From NCBI GenBank assembly GCA_035276685.1, contig DATELK010000095.1, positions 1-64,000 on the forward strand: DNA of 64,000 nucleotides. Direction: 5' to 3'. How positions within the stretch are numbered: position 1 is the stretch's first letter; the number at the start of each line of letters is the position of its first letter. This stretch comes from JACVRN01 sp035276685. GTDB taxonomy: Bacteria > Acidobacteriota > Blastocatellia > Pyrinomonadales > Pyrinomonadaceae. The translations under genes were made by a program, and so were the position numbers. Under the pieces are notes generated by a model. The model saw nothing but the letters and a program-made list of their open reading frames with translations. It was not told the origin of the DNA and made no database searches. Of this stretch, positions 1 to 7,708 are shown piece after piece.

Positions 1-1
1 A

Positions 2-34
2 GACCCGCCCGCTACCGCAGGCGGTACTGACCTG
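2..34 (+). repeat. Half of a REP/MITE-like inverted repeat
   Basis: This 33-nt stretch matches the right arm of the two complete palindromic elements at 36240-36335 and 56513-56604. It contains the hairpin core CCGCC-t-GC-ggta-GC-g-GGCGG (read on the opposite strand), ending in a short ACTGACCTG tail. The left arm would lie just outside the window, so this is probably a third complete element cut by the window edge. It sits upstream of the ECF sigma factor gene. Confidence 0.8.
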
Positions 35-74
35 TTCTTTCTGGAACTCTGGCCCCCGGCGGGCGTGAGAGAAC

Positions 75-105
75 TTGCGGCGGAACGCCTTGCGAAAGGT
101 ATAAT
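75..105 (+). promoter_or_regulatory. Possible promoter of the sigma factor operon
   Basis: A perfect TATAAT lies at 100-105, about 83 nt before the sigma factor start. The best -35 candidate is TTGCGG at 75-80 with a long 19-bp spacer, so the -35 is weak. ECF operons often also carry an autoregulated promoter; no clear ECF-type motif was recognised here. Confidence 0.35.
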
Positions 106-188
106 GCCTGCATCAAGGGAAAAGCAGGGGAACGCGCCCCGAGGCTTTTCCGGCCCGGAATGCCATAAGACAGAGCCTACCCACCCGA

Positions 189-836
189 ATGAGCACGCTG
201 ACCTCTATTGACGAGCTGATGTTCGGCGCGACTGTGCCGCAGTCTGTAGGAAACTGCGAGCCGCCGACCGACCACGCTCTGCTTGAGGCTACCAGGGACG
301 GGGACGAGGCGGCATTTGCCGAGCTGGTCAGGCGCTACAGGAGCCAGATTACCAGCTACATCTACCGCATGACGAACGACTATGACGGGGCGGTTGACCT
401 GGCGCAGGAGACCTTCGTTCGCATCTACCGTGCGCGCGAGCGATACCAGACGAGCTTTGCGTTTTCCACCTACATCTATCGCATAGCCACCAATCTGGCT
501 ATCAGCGAGCTGAGAAAGCGCAAGCGCCGCCGCCTTGTTTCCCTGACCGGCGTCATACAGACGCGCGACGGAAGGGAAGAGGCCGTAGAGATTAATCCTG
601 TGGACTTGCGCCCGCTACAGGACGCGGCGCTGGTGGACGAGGAGAGGCGCAGGGCCGTGGCGCGTGCCATCACTACGCTGCCGGAAAAATATCGCGCGCC
701 GCTCGTCCTGAGAGACGTGGAGGGCAAGACCTACGAAGAGATAGCGCGTATCCTGGAGACGAGCGAAGGCACCGTGAAGTCACGCATCAGTCGCGGCCGG
801 AACCTTCTGCGCGACAAGCTTCGCGCTTACCTGTGA
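189..836 (+). CDS. ECF RNA polymerase sigma factor (RpoE/SigW-like)
   Basis: A 215-residue group IV sigma factor that would direct RNA polymerase to a stress or envelope regulon. Region 2 spans about residues 38-112 (start DEAAFAELVRRYR, then the DLAQETFVRIYR segment that contacts core and the -10). Region 4 spans about 158-212 and carries the helix-turn-helix with TYEEIARIL and GTVKSRISRGR. About 35 extra residues precede region 2, which is ordinary for the family. The stop overlaps a GTG of the next frame, and the following gene encodes a zinc-finger anti-sigma protein, the usual partner arrangement. The start is the first ATG of the frame; no clear Shine-Dalgarno precedes it. Confidence 0.93.
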   Translation: MSTLTSIDELMFGATVPQSVGNCEPPTDHALLEATRDGDEAAFAELVRRYRSQITSYIYRMTNDYDGAVDLAQETFVRIYRARERYQTSFAFSTYIYRIATNLAISELRKRKRRRLVSLTGVIQTRDGREEAVEINPVDLRPLQDAALVDEERRRAVARAITTLPEKYRAPLVLRDVEGKTYEEIARILETSEGTVKSRISRGRNLLRDKLRAYL

Positions 837-862
837 TTTTTTTGGAGTCGAGTAAAAAGGCT

Positions 863-1642
863 ATGAAGTGTAAGGTTGTAAAAAGGGAGATTGAAGAGCT
901 GGACGCGGGCGCGAGCATGTCCGCAGAGGCGGACGCGCATCTTTTGTCCTGCGACTCGTGCGCTGCTTTCGCGCGCGAGCGGTCGTCGCTCAGGCTGCTC
1001 GTGGGAAGCCTGGACAGGGTTTCCGCGCCGCCCGACTTTGACTGGAAGCTGAAGGCGCGGCTCAGCGAAGACAGAAGCGAGAGAATGAGCGCTCGCGGCT
1101 TTCTTAACCGCTTCGCGCCCGGCGCTCAGGCCATAGCTGCCGCCGCCTGCGTCACCCTGCTGCTCGTCGCCGTAGTAGCTTACCGTCAGACGCGGCCTGC
1201 GCTGCCTTCGAGCGGAGAGCAGTCCGCCGTAATCATGGGAGCGAATCCAAAAGAGGGCTCGAATCCCGCGCCCGGCGTCACCGACAGCAACCAGCCCTCC
1301 GCCTCGAATCTGAACGCACGCTCGCGCAGCTTGAAGAACAGCAGGCAGGGCGTTGCCAGGGTGGAAGCTGCCAGGGCGACCGCGCCGCAGCAGCGCATCT
1401 TCTCAAACGACATGGCCTCGACGGGCGCAGTGGACGTAACGAGCGAAAGCTATGCTAAAGGAACAGGCGCGGCTCCTATCGTCTCCGTGAGCGTGCCTTC
1501 GGCCCCGTCCACGCAGCTCAGGTTTGAAGACGGGCAGGGAACAAAGCGAACGCTTTCACCCGTCAACTTCGGCGGGCAGGAGCTAATCGGTCGCCGCGAC
1601 AAAGCTCGTCTCATCCCGGCGAGCGAAACCGGCATCTGGTAA
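863..1642 (+). CDS. Membrane anti-sigma factor with zinc-finger (ZAS) domain
   Basis: Probable anti-sigma factor for the gene just upstream. The cytoplasmic N-terminus carries the H-x3-C-x2-C zinc motif (HLLSCDSC) expected of the ZAS fold that clamps ECF sigma factors. One hydrophobic segment follows (AIAAAACVTLLLVAVVAY), then a long low-complexity extracytoplasmic tail. I place the start at ATG 863, which gives the usual MKCK opening; an in-frame GTG at 833 overlapping the sigma stop would add 10 residues. Family knowledge suggests release of the sigma factor by proteolysis or conformational change of the tail. The tail shows no domain I recognise. Confidence 0.82.
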   Translation: MKCKVVKREIEELDAGASMSAEADAHLLSCDSCAAFARERSSLRLLVGSLDRVSAPPDFDWKLKARLSEDRSERMSARGFLNRFAPGAQAIAAAACVTLLLVAVVAYRQTRPALPSSGEQSAVIMGANPKEGSNPAPGVTDSNQPSASNLNARSRSLKNSRQGVARVEAARATAPQQRIFSNDMASTGAVDVTSESYAKGTGAAPIVSVSVPSAPSTQLRFEDGQGTKRTLSPVNFGGQELIGRRDKARLIPASETGIW

Positions 1643-1689
1643 CTGTAACTCGAAACCTTCGGCAATCTTTTTTTTGAGGTTAAGCAAGC

Positions 1690-3402
1690 TTGTCTCTTAA
1701 GTTTTACAAAAAGCGCCTGGCGTCACTGCTTCTCTCGCTTCCGTTGACGAGCGTTGTCGTGTTTGGCCAAGCGGGGCGCGTCCCGCCGCAGCCTACGGCT
1801 CCAAGGCCGCAGGGCACCACGCCGGTTCCTGCAAAGCCTGCCAGCAAGCCTGTCGCGCCTGCGCAGGTGACCGGGACTGCTTCGTCGCCCACGCCCGCAG
1901 TGCCGCCGCAGCAGGTCATCACCATCGTCCACCGCCTGAGCGGGTGGAAGCTAAAGACCTGGCTCGCCTTCACAGACGCTAAAGTCTTAGAGCCCGCGTC
2001 CGTTAATCAATTCGTCTACACGAACATAGTGGCGGGCTACGTTCTAGCGGACGGGCGCTCGGTGGTCGCGCGCCTGCCCGAAGCCGACGCGGAGATGTTC
2101 AATCTTCCGGCTGAGTTCGGCTTCAGCACAGGAAAAAGCGGCCCCGAAGCTTCGGGCCTGACGCTTGTGCGAAACGACGGCGCTCGTCTTGCCGCCAAGT
2201 TCATAGGCGTCGACGGCAGCACCTGGCTCACGCTGATAGAGTCGGACGGGCTTCGTCTTGCTCCCTCGCGCGAGGCTTCGGATGCGAGCCTCACTGTGGG
2301 CCAGCCGGTTAGACTCTTTGCTCCGCTCAGAGCGCAGAAGGGGCTTACCCCGCCGGACGGCTCCGTCTACATGCGCGTGGAAGAGCTGAAGGGAACTATC
2401 ACGGAGATTGCGCGTGCCTCTACCGGCAGCATCACGCGCGTCACAGTGCGCGCCGAAGGGCTCTCGCCGCAGGTCGTGGGCGGCGTAGTGCTGAACGAAG
2501 CAGGCGAGACCGTGGGCCTCGTAGAGACCAGCAACCTTGGCGAAGCGCGCGTCATGCCCGCCTCAATCGTCAAGCGCGCGGCCGAGCGCGTCATGCAGCG
2601 CCGCACCAGCGTCCCGCGTCCTCTGCTCGGCGTGCGCGGCGAAGCCATAGCCGCGACCACCCTGAAGCAGCTTGAGAATACGGGCTGGAAGCTTGACGAA
2701 GCCAACAAGGTCTTGAATAAGCAGCAGGGCGTGTTGCTCACGAAGATTGCGCCGAACTCGCCCGCCGCTCTTGCAGACTTAAGGGCGGGCGACGTAGTCG
2801 TGCGCGTCAACGACGGAGAGGTGAAGGACAGCGAGGACTTATCTTTCCTTCTGAACGAGGCGGGAGGCGGCGCTTCCGTGCAGTTCACAGTCCTGCGCGC
2901 AGCCGAAACGATTCCGCGCGAGATAAACATCAAGCTCAGCGAGGCCTTGAATCTGAACTGGGCCATCCAGATGAGCTTCAACGGATTTCAGCGCCCGGCG
3001 GATTTGTACTTCAACAGCGTCAACGCCGCGACCGCCAAGGTGCGAAGCGAGCTTGAAAGACTCAAGGCGGAAGCAGACCGCCTCAGGGCCGCAGCGCCTA
3101 CGCCCCCCGTGCCTGCTCAATCATCCTTCATCGTCGCAGACCTTGACTGGCTGATAGTCCCGGCGGATAAATCGCGGCCGCGAGCCGGGGCCCCGAGCGC
3201 GCTTCTCATTAACGTAGTCCGCGCCGGAAGCGCCGCCGCCCAGTTGGGCCTTCGCCCCGGCGACGTTATCGTGAGCGTCAACGGCAAGACGCTCGCGGAA
3301 AACGAGTGGCCCGAAAAATTCCTGCTACGCAGAGCCGCAGACCTCACCCTCGTAGTCATGCGCGGCTCCGAACGCATCACCCTTAAATACAGTGACAAGT
3401 AA
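1690..3402 (+). CDS. Secreted tandem-PDZ protein with degenerate trypsin-like core
   Basis: 570 residues from a TTG start with GAGG 11 nt upstream. A signal peptide (about residues 1-27, ending VVVFGQA) is followed by a Pro-rich linker, a trypsin-like beta-barrel region (about 75-310) and two PDZ domains (about 345-415 and 500-565), separated by a short helical stretch rich in Glu, Arg and Ala. This is HtrA/DegS-like architecture. The segment where a GNSGGP motif should lie reads SPQVVGGVVL (residues 259-268), so the nucleophilic Ser is missing and it is probably a pseudoprotease. It is co-directional with the sigma/anti-sigma pair, 47 nt away, suggesting a sensor or scaffold in that envelope response. 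The sensing role is inference. Confidence 0.75.
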   Translation: MSLKFYKKRLASLLLSLPLTSVVVFGQAGRVPPQPTAPRPQGTTPVPAKPASKPVAPAQVTGTASSPTPAVPPQQVITIVHRLSGWKLKTWLAFTDAKVLEPASVNQFVYTNIVAGYVLADGRSVVARLPEADAEMFNLPAEFGFSTGKSGPEASGLTLVRNDGARLAAKFIGVDGSTWLTLIESDGLRLAPSREASDASLTVGQPVRLFAPLRAQKGLTPPDGSVYMRVEELKGTITEIARASTGSITRVTVRAEGLSPQVVGGVVLNEAGETVGLVETSNLGEARVMPASIVKRAAERVMQRRTSVPRPLLGVRGEAIAATTLKQLENTGWKLDEANKVLNKQQGVLLTKIAPNSPAALADLRAGDVVVRVNDGEVKDSEDLSFLLNEAGGGASVQFTVLRAAETIPREINIKLSEALNLNWAIQMSFNGFQRPADLYFNSVNAATAKVRSELERLKAEADRLRAAAPTPPVPAQSSFIVADLDWLIVPADKSRPRAGAPSALLINVVRAGSAAAQLGLRPGDVIVSVNGKTLAENEWPEKFLLRRAADLTLVVMRGSERITLKYSDK

Positions 3403-3409
3403 GAAAAAT

Positions 3410-3493
3410 AGTTTTCAGTATCCAGTTTTCAGTTTTCAGAAAGAAGGCCAGCTTGCTTTTAACTGAAAACTGAAAACTCAAAACTGAAAACTG
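3410..3493. repeat. Heptad-repeat hairpin, CAGTTTT type
   Basis: An intergenic inverted repeat. The left arm (3410-3439) is built from 7-bp units of CAGTTTT, the right arm (3461-3493) from the complement AAAACTG. The loop holds a core ending in GCTTGCTTTT. The same family recurs at 49472-49554 with a similar core. It could act as an RNA hairpin between the PDZ gene and the next gene; function is unknown. Confidence 0.85.
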
Positions 3494-3574
3494 CGCTTGT
3501 CACTTGTCACTGTAGTTGATACTCTCAAGGGCAAAAGCTCTGACAAATAAATCGGAAAGCTCTCGAAAAAGCTG

Positions 3575-4927
3575 ATGCTGGAAGAAGCTGTTGCCCGCTA
3601 TCACGAGCTGCTTGGCGAGGACGATTTGGCGGAATCCTCCCGGCGTATCTTAGACGAAGGGCTGGAACGCGCCCGTCTCATCTTCGGAGGCCGAAGACTC
3701 TCGCCCTACCTGCGGCCGCATTTCGTCACGGAAGAAGACTTCGCGCGCGTGCGCCGCGTCTGCGAGACCGTTTGGAGCGCGATTCAGAAGGTCAAGGATG
3801 CTGCTGTTAAAGACCCCGAGCTTTTAAACGAGCTTGGCCTGACCGATATCGAGCGCGAGCTTGTGGCGATTGACCCCGGCTACGCCGAAGTCTCGCCCAC
3901 GGCGCGGCTGGACTCTTTCCTGACCGACGAGGCTTACAGCTTTGTGGAGCTGAACGGCGAAAGCCCCGCAGGGATTGCTTACGCGGACGCGGCCTACGAC
4001 ATCTTCCTTTCGCTTCCGGTGATGAAGCGCTTCGGCGAGACCTACAACGTGCGACCGCTCTACGGACGCCGCATGATGCTGGACGTGCTGCTCAGAGCGC
4101 ACCGGGAGTATCTTGGCCGCGAGCCAGAGCGCACGCCGCACATAGCCATCGTAGACCTGAAGGGGATGCCCACGCAGAAGGAGTTCGAGCTTTTCAAGGA
4201 GTTCTTTGAAGGCGAAGGCTATCCTTCTATCATCTGCTCGCCGGACGAGCTTGAGTGGAACGGCGAGCGGCTAAGCTCACAGGGATTTGAGATTGACATC
4301 GTCTACAAGCGGCTGCTGGTGAACGAGTACCTTCCAATCATCAAAGAGTACCCGGCGCTCCTTGACGCCTATCGAGCGGGCGCAATCTGCATGGTCAACA
4401 GCTTCCGCTCCAAGCTGATTCACAAGAAGGCGCTCTTTGCTGTCTTGACGGACGAGCGGCACGCGCATCTTTTCAGCGAAGATGAGAGAGAAGCTATACG
4501 GGCGCACGTGCCATGGACGCGAAAAGTGCGCGCCGAAAAGACCATGCATTACGGCGAAGAGATAGAGCTACTGGATTACATCCTTAAGCGCCGCGACCGT
4601 CTTGTCTTGAAGCCGAATGACGATTACGGCGGACACGGAATCTACATAGGCTGGAACACGGACGAGAGCAGCTGGAACGAGGCTCTGAATAAAGCTGTCG
4701 CCGACGGAGACTACCTCGTGCAGGAGCGTGTGCCTACGGCGCGAGAGACTTTTCCGGCGCTGCAGCCGGACGGCAGCGTTCAGTTCGCGGAGCAGCTTGT
4801 TGACCTTGACCCGCTGCTTTTCGACGGCAAGGTCGGCTCGGCCTTTACACGGCTTTCGTTCACGGAGCTTGCGAACGTCACCTCCGGCGGCGGAATGGTG
4901 CCGACTTTCATCATCAGCCGAAAGTGA
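3575..4927 (+). CDS. Circularly permuted ATP-grasp family protein
   Basis: A 450-residue protein resembling the circularly permuted type 2 ATP-grasp / glutathionylspermidine-synthase-like amidoligases. The C-terminal part has the nucleotide-binding stretch RLVLKPNDDYGGHGIYIG (near residues 345-362), with a Lys and a Gly-rich loop as in ATP-grasp folds, and later QERV and EQLVDLDP, typical of metal/ATP-contacting strands. These enzymes make amide or peptide bonds through acyl phosphates; the substrate here is unknown. The gene is followed by a PilZ gene, an unknown gene and a YbdK-type ligase, a neighbourhood that suggests a small amidoligase pathway. No strong Shine-Dalgarno precedes ATG 3575. 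Confidence 0.7.
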   Translation: MLEEAVARYHELLGEDDLAESSRRILDEGLERARLIFGGRRLSPYLRPHFVTEEDFARVRRVCETVWSAIQKVKDAAVKDPELLNELGLTDIERELVAIDPGYAEVSPTARLDSFLTDEAYSFVELNGESPAGIAYADAAYDIFLSLPVMKRFGETYNVRPLYGRRMMLDVLLRAHREYLGREPERTPHIAIVDLKGMPTQKEFELFKEFFEGEGYPSIICSPDELEWNGERLSSQGFEIDIVYKRLLVNEYLPIIKEYPALLDAYRAGAICMVNSFRSKLIHKKALFAVLTDERHAHLFSEDEREAIRAHVPWTRKVRAEKTMHYGEEIELLDYILKRRDRLVLKPNDDYGGHGIYIGWNTDESSWNEALNKAVADGDYLVQERVPTARETFPALQPDGSVQFAEQLVDLDPLLFDGKVGSAFTRLSFTELANVTSGGGMVPTFIISRK

Positions 4928-5013
4928 GACGAAATTCCTTAAAGTCGGTTACAATGAGCTTCGGTTAGGGCGCTCTTTTCTACTCTTTCTCTTGAGGATT
5001 AAGGCCGACTGCG

Positions 5014-5349
5014 ATGGACGACGTTGACGCCAGAAATAGTTTGCCGCAGGACGAGCGACGACAGCACGACCGCTCGCGCCTGATTGTTGATGTCTTTTTC
5101 GATGGCCACGACGCCACGGGTGTCGCAAGCACAAAGGACATCAGCCTCGGCGGGCTTTACATGAACACGCAAACGGTTGTGCCCGAAGGCTCGCTCCTGA
5201 CGCTGCGTATCCCGCTCGGAGAAGAAGAGCAGGTGGTCGTAAACGCGGAGGTCATCTACAGCAATCCGGGCCGTGGCCTGGGCGTCAGGTTCCACGGGCT
5301 GACGGAAGATGACAGGGCGCTGATGGAGCGCAAGCTGCCGACGCTGTGA
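5014..5349 (+). CDS. PilZ-domain protein
   Basis: 111 residues forming a single PilZ domain, the fold that binds cyclic di-GMP or serves as a non-binding adaptor. The N-terminal arginine motif appears as ERRQHDRSR and the second motif as DISLGG (D-x-S-x-x-G), so both parts of the c-di-GMP site look present. AAGG lies 9 nt before the ATG. The stop overlaps the GTG of the next gene (GTGA), indicating translational coupling. No other domain is fused, so it probably works as a small switch protein on a partner. Confidence 0.88.
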   Translation: MDDVDARNSLPQDERRQHDRSRLIVDVFFDGHDATGVASTKDISLGGLYMNTQTVVPEGSLLTLRIPLGEEEQVVVNAEVIYSNPGRGLGVRFHGLTEDDRALMERKLPTL

Positions 5350-5894
5350 CCTTAGCCGCGCGTGTGGAGCCTTTGAGCTGGCGCAAGCTGTCGGATGAGT
5401 TGCGCGAAGAGCTTCAGGGCAAGCTTCAAGGCTTGTATGGCGGCGCAAGCAGTGAGGCGGCCTTTGACAATCTGACAATAGATAAGCAGCAGGCGCTTGT
5501 TCTCTTCGCGCGCCGCTTGGATGAGCTGGCGTTGTGGCCTCTGGTCAGGCGCGTCGAGAATGTTTACGGCGAGGGCGGCGTAGGGATGAATTTTACGGCA
5601 TGGCCCGCGCTCGCGTCAGAGCTTCAGAGGCGGAAGGATTTCACGGCCCGCTTTGCCAGTCACAGGGATAACGACGGGGGCTTTATAGAGCTTGGTCGCG
5701 GGGCAGCCTCGCTGCACTTTCTTTATCAGGGCACGGGCGCACAGAGACGCTGGGGCGTGCATTTCGACCTTTACAATCCGTGGGCTTCCCCCGCGAGCGC
5801 ATGGCGGCACCTGCTGCGCGAGAAGATTGGAAGCGAGAGGCCCGACTGGCGCGTCGTCCGTACAGTTTTCAGGCGAGAAGGCAAGCTTTACTGA
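5346..5894 (+). CDS. Uncharacterised protein coupled to the PilZ gene
   Basis: 182 residues, no family recognised. It is soluble, with no signal peptide or membrane segment. The N-terminal third looks helical (SWRKLSDELREELQGKL). The C-terminal part is rich in aromatic residues (HFDLYNPWASPASAWRHL) and may form a beta sheet. It starts on a GTG that overlaps the stop of the PilZ gene, so the two products are probably made together, and a physical partnership is plausible but not shown. Confidence 0.7.
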   Translation: MTLAARVEPLSWRKLSDELREELQGKLQGLYGGASSEAAFDNLTIDKQQALVLFARRLDELALWPLVRRVENVYGEGGVGMNFTAWPALASELQRRKDFTARFASHRDNDGGFIELGRGAASLHFLYQGTGAQRRWGVHFDLYNPWASPASAWRHLLREKIGSERPDWRVVRTVFRREGKLY

Positions 5895-5986
5895 TTAGCA
5901 TTTAAACCGTAGTACTCCCGACCACCCATGCGCGAAAGCTCTGCGATTTTGGGCCGCGCGCTTCGGATAAGGAGAGCCCCAAACTT

Positions 5987-7126
5987 ATGTTTGAACAATT
6001 CACACTCGGCATAGAAGAAGAGTTTCAAATCGTAGACCCGCAGACGCGTGAGCTTCGCTCGCACGTCTCGGAGATGCTGGAAGAGGGCCGCATGCTCCTG
6101 GGCGAGCAGATTAAGCCGGAGATGATTCAATCCCAGATTGAAGTCGGCACGGGCATCTGCAAGAACATACAGGAAGCGCGAGCCGACATCTCAAGGCTTC
6201 GCTCCATCATCTCGACGCTGGCGCGCAAGGGCGGGCTGGAAATCGTGGCCGCCTCAACGCATCCTATCTCGCATTGGAGCGAGCAGAAGATTTTTGACGA
6301 CGAGCGCTACGAGCTTCTCATACAGGAGCTTCAAACGGTGGCGCGCTCGCTCCTCATCTTCGGCCTGCACGTTCACGTCGGCATAGAAGACAAGGAGCGC
6401 GCGATTCACATCATGAACGCTGCGCGCTATTTTCTGCCGCACGTGCTGGCGCTCTCGACCTCTTCGCCCTTCTGGATGGGGCACAACACGGGCCTCAAGT
6501 CCTACCGCTCGGAAATCTTCAAGCAGTTCCCGCGCACGGACATCCCTGACCACTTCGACTCCTACGGAGCTTTCGAGCGCTACATCAGCCTGCTCGTCAA
6601 GACCGGCTGCATAGACAACGGCAAGAAGATTTGGTGGGACGTGCGCCCGCATCCCTTCTTCCCGACTCTTGAGTTCCGCGTCTGCGACATTCCTACGCGC
6701 GTGGACGACACCATTGCCATCGCCGCGCTCTTTCAGGCTATCGTCGCCAAGCTGTATAAGCTGATAGACAAGAATCTGGGCTTTCGTCTGTATCGTCGCA
6801 TGCTTGTGCAGGAGAACAAGTGGCGCGCGGTGCGATACGGGCTCGACGGCAAGATGATTGACTTCGGCAAGCAGAAGGAAGTGCCTGTGCGCGAGCTTAT
6901 ACTTGAGCTGCTTGAGTTCGTGGACGACGTGCTTGACGACCTTGGCTCGCGCAAGGAGGTAGAGCACGTTCACACAATCCTTGAGCGCGGCACTTCGGCC
7001 GACGAGCAGCTTCAGGTCTACAGGGAGACGGGAGATTTGAAGGCGGTCGTAGACCGGCTGATAGAGCGTACTATGGAGAACGTCCCGCACGACACGAGCG
7101 CCGACTCGGCAGCGCCCGCCGCCTGA
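5987..7126 (+). CDS. Carboxylate-amine ligase, YbdK/GCS2 family
   Basis: 379 residues covering the full GCS2 fold of COG2170, ATP-dependent enzymes that ligate an acidic amino acid to an amine; E. coli YbdK shows weak glutamate-cysteine ligase activity. The opening FTLGIEEEFQIVDPQTREL holds the conserved Glu cluster for metal binding. Later hallmarks are GLHVHVGIED and WDVRPHPFFPTLEFRVCD. AAGGAG sits 12 nt before ATG 5987. With the permuted ATP-grasp gene 1 kb upstream, this forms a pair also noted in published amidoligase gene neighbourhoods. The true substrate cannot be read from the sequence; glutathione synthesis is only one option. Confidence 0.88.
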   Translation: MFEQFTLGIEEEFQIVDPQTRELRSHVSEMLEEGRMLLGEQIKPEMIQSQIEVGTGICKNIQEARADISRLRSIISTLARKGGLEIVAASTHPISHWSEQKIFDDERYELLIQELQTVARSLLIFGLHVHVGIEDKERAIHIMNAARYFLPHVLALSTSSPFWMGHNTGLKSYRSEIFKQFPRTDIPDHFDSYGAFERYISLLVKTGCIDNGKKIWWDVRPHPFFPTLEFRVCDIPTRVDDTIAIAALFQAIVAKLYKLIDKNLGFRLYRRMLVQENKWRAVRYGLDGKMIDFGKQKEVPVRELILELLEFVDDVLDDLGSRKEVEHVHTILERGTSADEQLQVYRETGDLKAVVDRLIERTMENVPHDTSADSAAPAA

Positions 7127-7170
7127 GTCGCCGCGCCGTAGTTACCACTTCCAGACGATAGGAGGAAGTT

Positions 7171-7689
7171 ATGTTAGCCTGGGGAGCAAAAGTATCCAAG
7201 CCGTTTAGAGATAAGGTTGTTCAGATTGCGCTCAACCTGCAAACAGACCCTAGCTTCCTGATGGCCTGCATGGCCTTTGAGACCGGGGAGACCTTCAGCC
7301 CTTCCATTGTGAACAAGGCCGGGAGCGGAGCCGTCGGGCTTATACAGTTTATGCCTACGACTGCGCTTGCCCTGGGGACTACGACGCAGAAGCTGGTCGC
7401 CATGAGCGCCGTCAAGCAGCTTGATGTCGTCGAGAAGTATTTCAGCAACGCCGTCGGCAAGCTGAAGCTGCTTGAGGATGTGTACATGGCCATACTCTGG
7501 CCCGTAGCAGTCGGAAAGCCCCTGAACTTTGTCCTCTTCGACAAGAAAGACCCGAAGCACCCGAAGAGATATATTCAGAACGCCGGGCTGGACTTCAACA
7601 AAGACGGCTTGGTGACGAAAGAAGAGGCGGCAGAGAAGGTCAGGCAGAAGCTCAACAAGGGGCTGCTGCCTCAGAACGCTACTCTTTAA
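7171..7689 (+). CDS. Lysozyme-fold (SLT-like) protein with EF-hand-like loop
   Basis: 172 residues with an excellent Shine-Dalgarno (AGGAGG). The N-terminal 110 residues resemble a transglycosylase/lysozyme fold: ACMAFETGETFSP supplies a candidate catalytic Glu near residue 37, and GAVGLIQFMPTTA matches the G-x-x-G-L-x-Q-x-M-P motif of SLT proteins. Near residues 146-158 the loop DFNKDGLVTKEEA matches a D-x-N-x-D-G EF-hand calcium site. No signal peptide is visible, so export, if any, would need another route (phage-like or contractile systems use such proteins). It follows the YbdK gene by 44 nt and meets the next gene tail to tail. Confidence 0.72.
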   Translation: MLAWGAKVSKPFRDKVVQIALNLQTDPSFLMACMAFETGETFSPSIVNKAGSGAVGLIQFMPTTALALGTTTQKLVAMSAVKQLDVVEKYFSNAVGKLKLLEDVYMAILWPVAVGKPLNFVLFDKKDPKHPKRYIQNAGLDFNKDGLVTKEEAAEKVRQKLNKGLLPQNATL

Positions 7690-7708
7690 GAGTGCCGGGC
7701 TCCGTCGA

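Noticed and set aside
2..34. Idea that the repeated GC-rich units form a CRISPR-like array
   Set aside because: Only inverted pairs at distant sites were seen, with no regular spacers and no cas genes.
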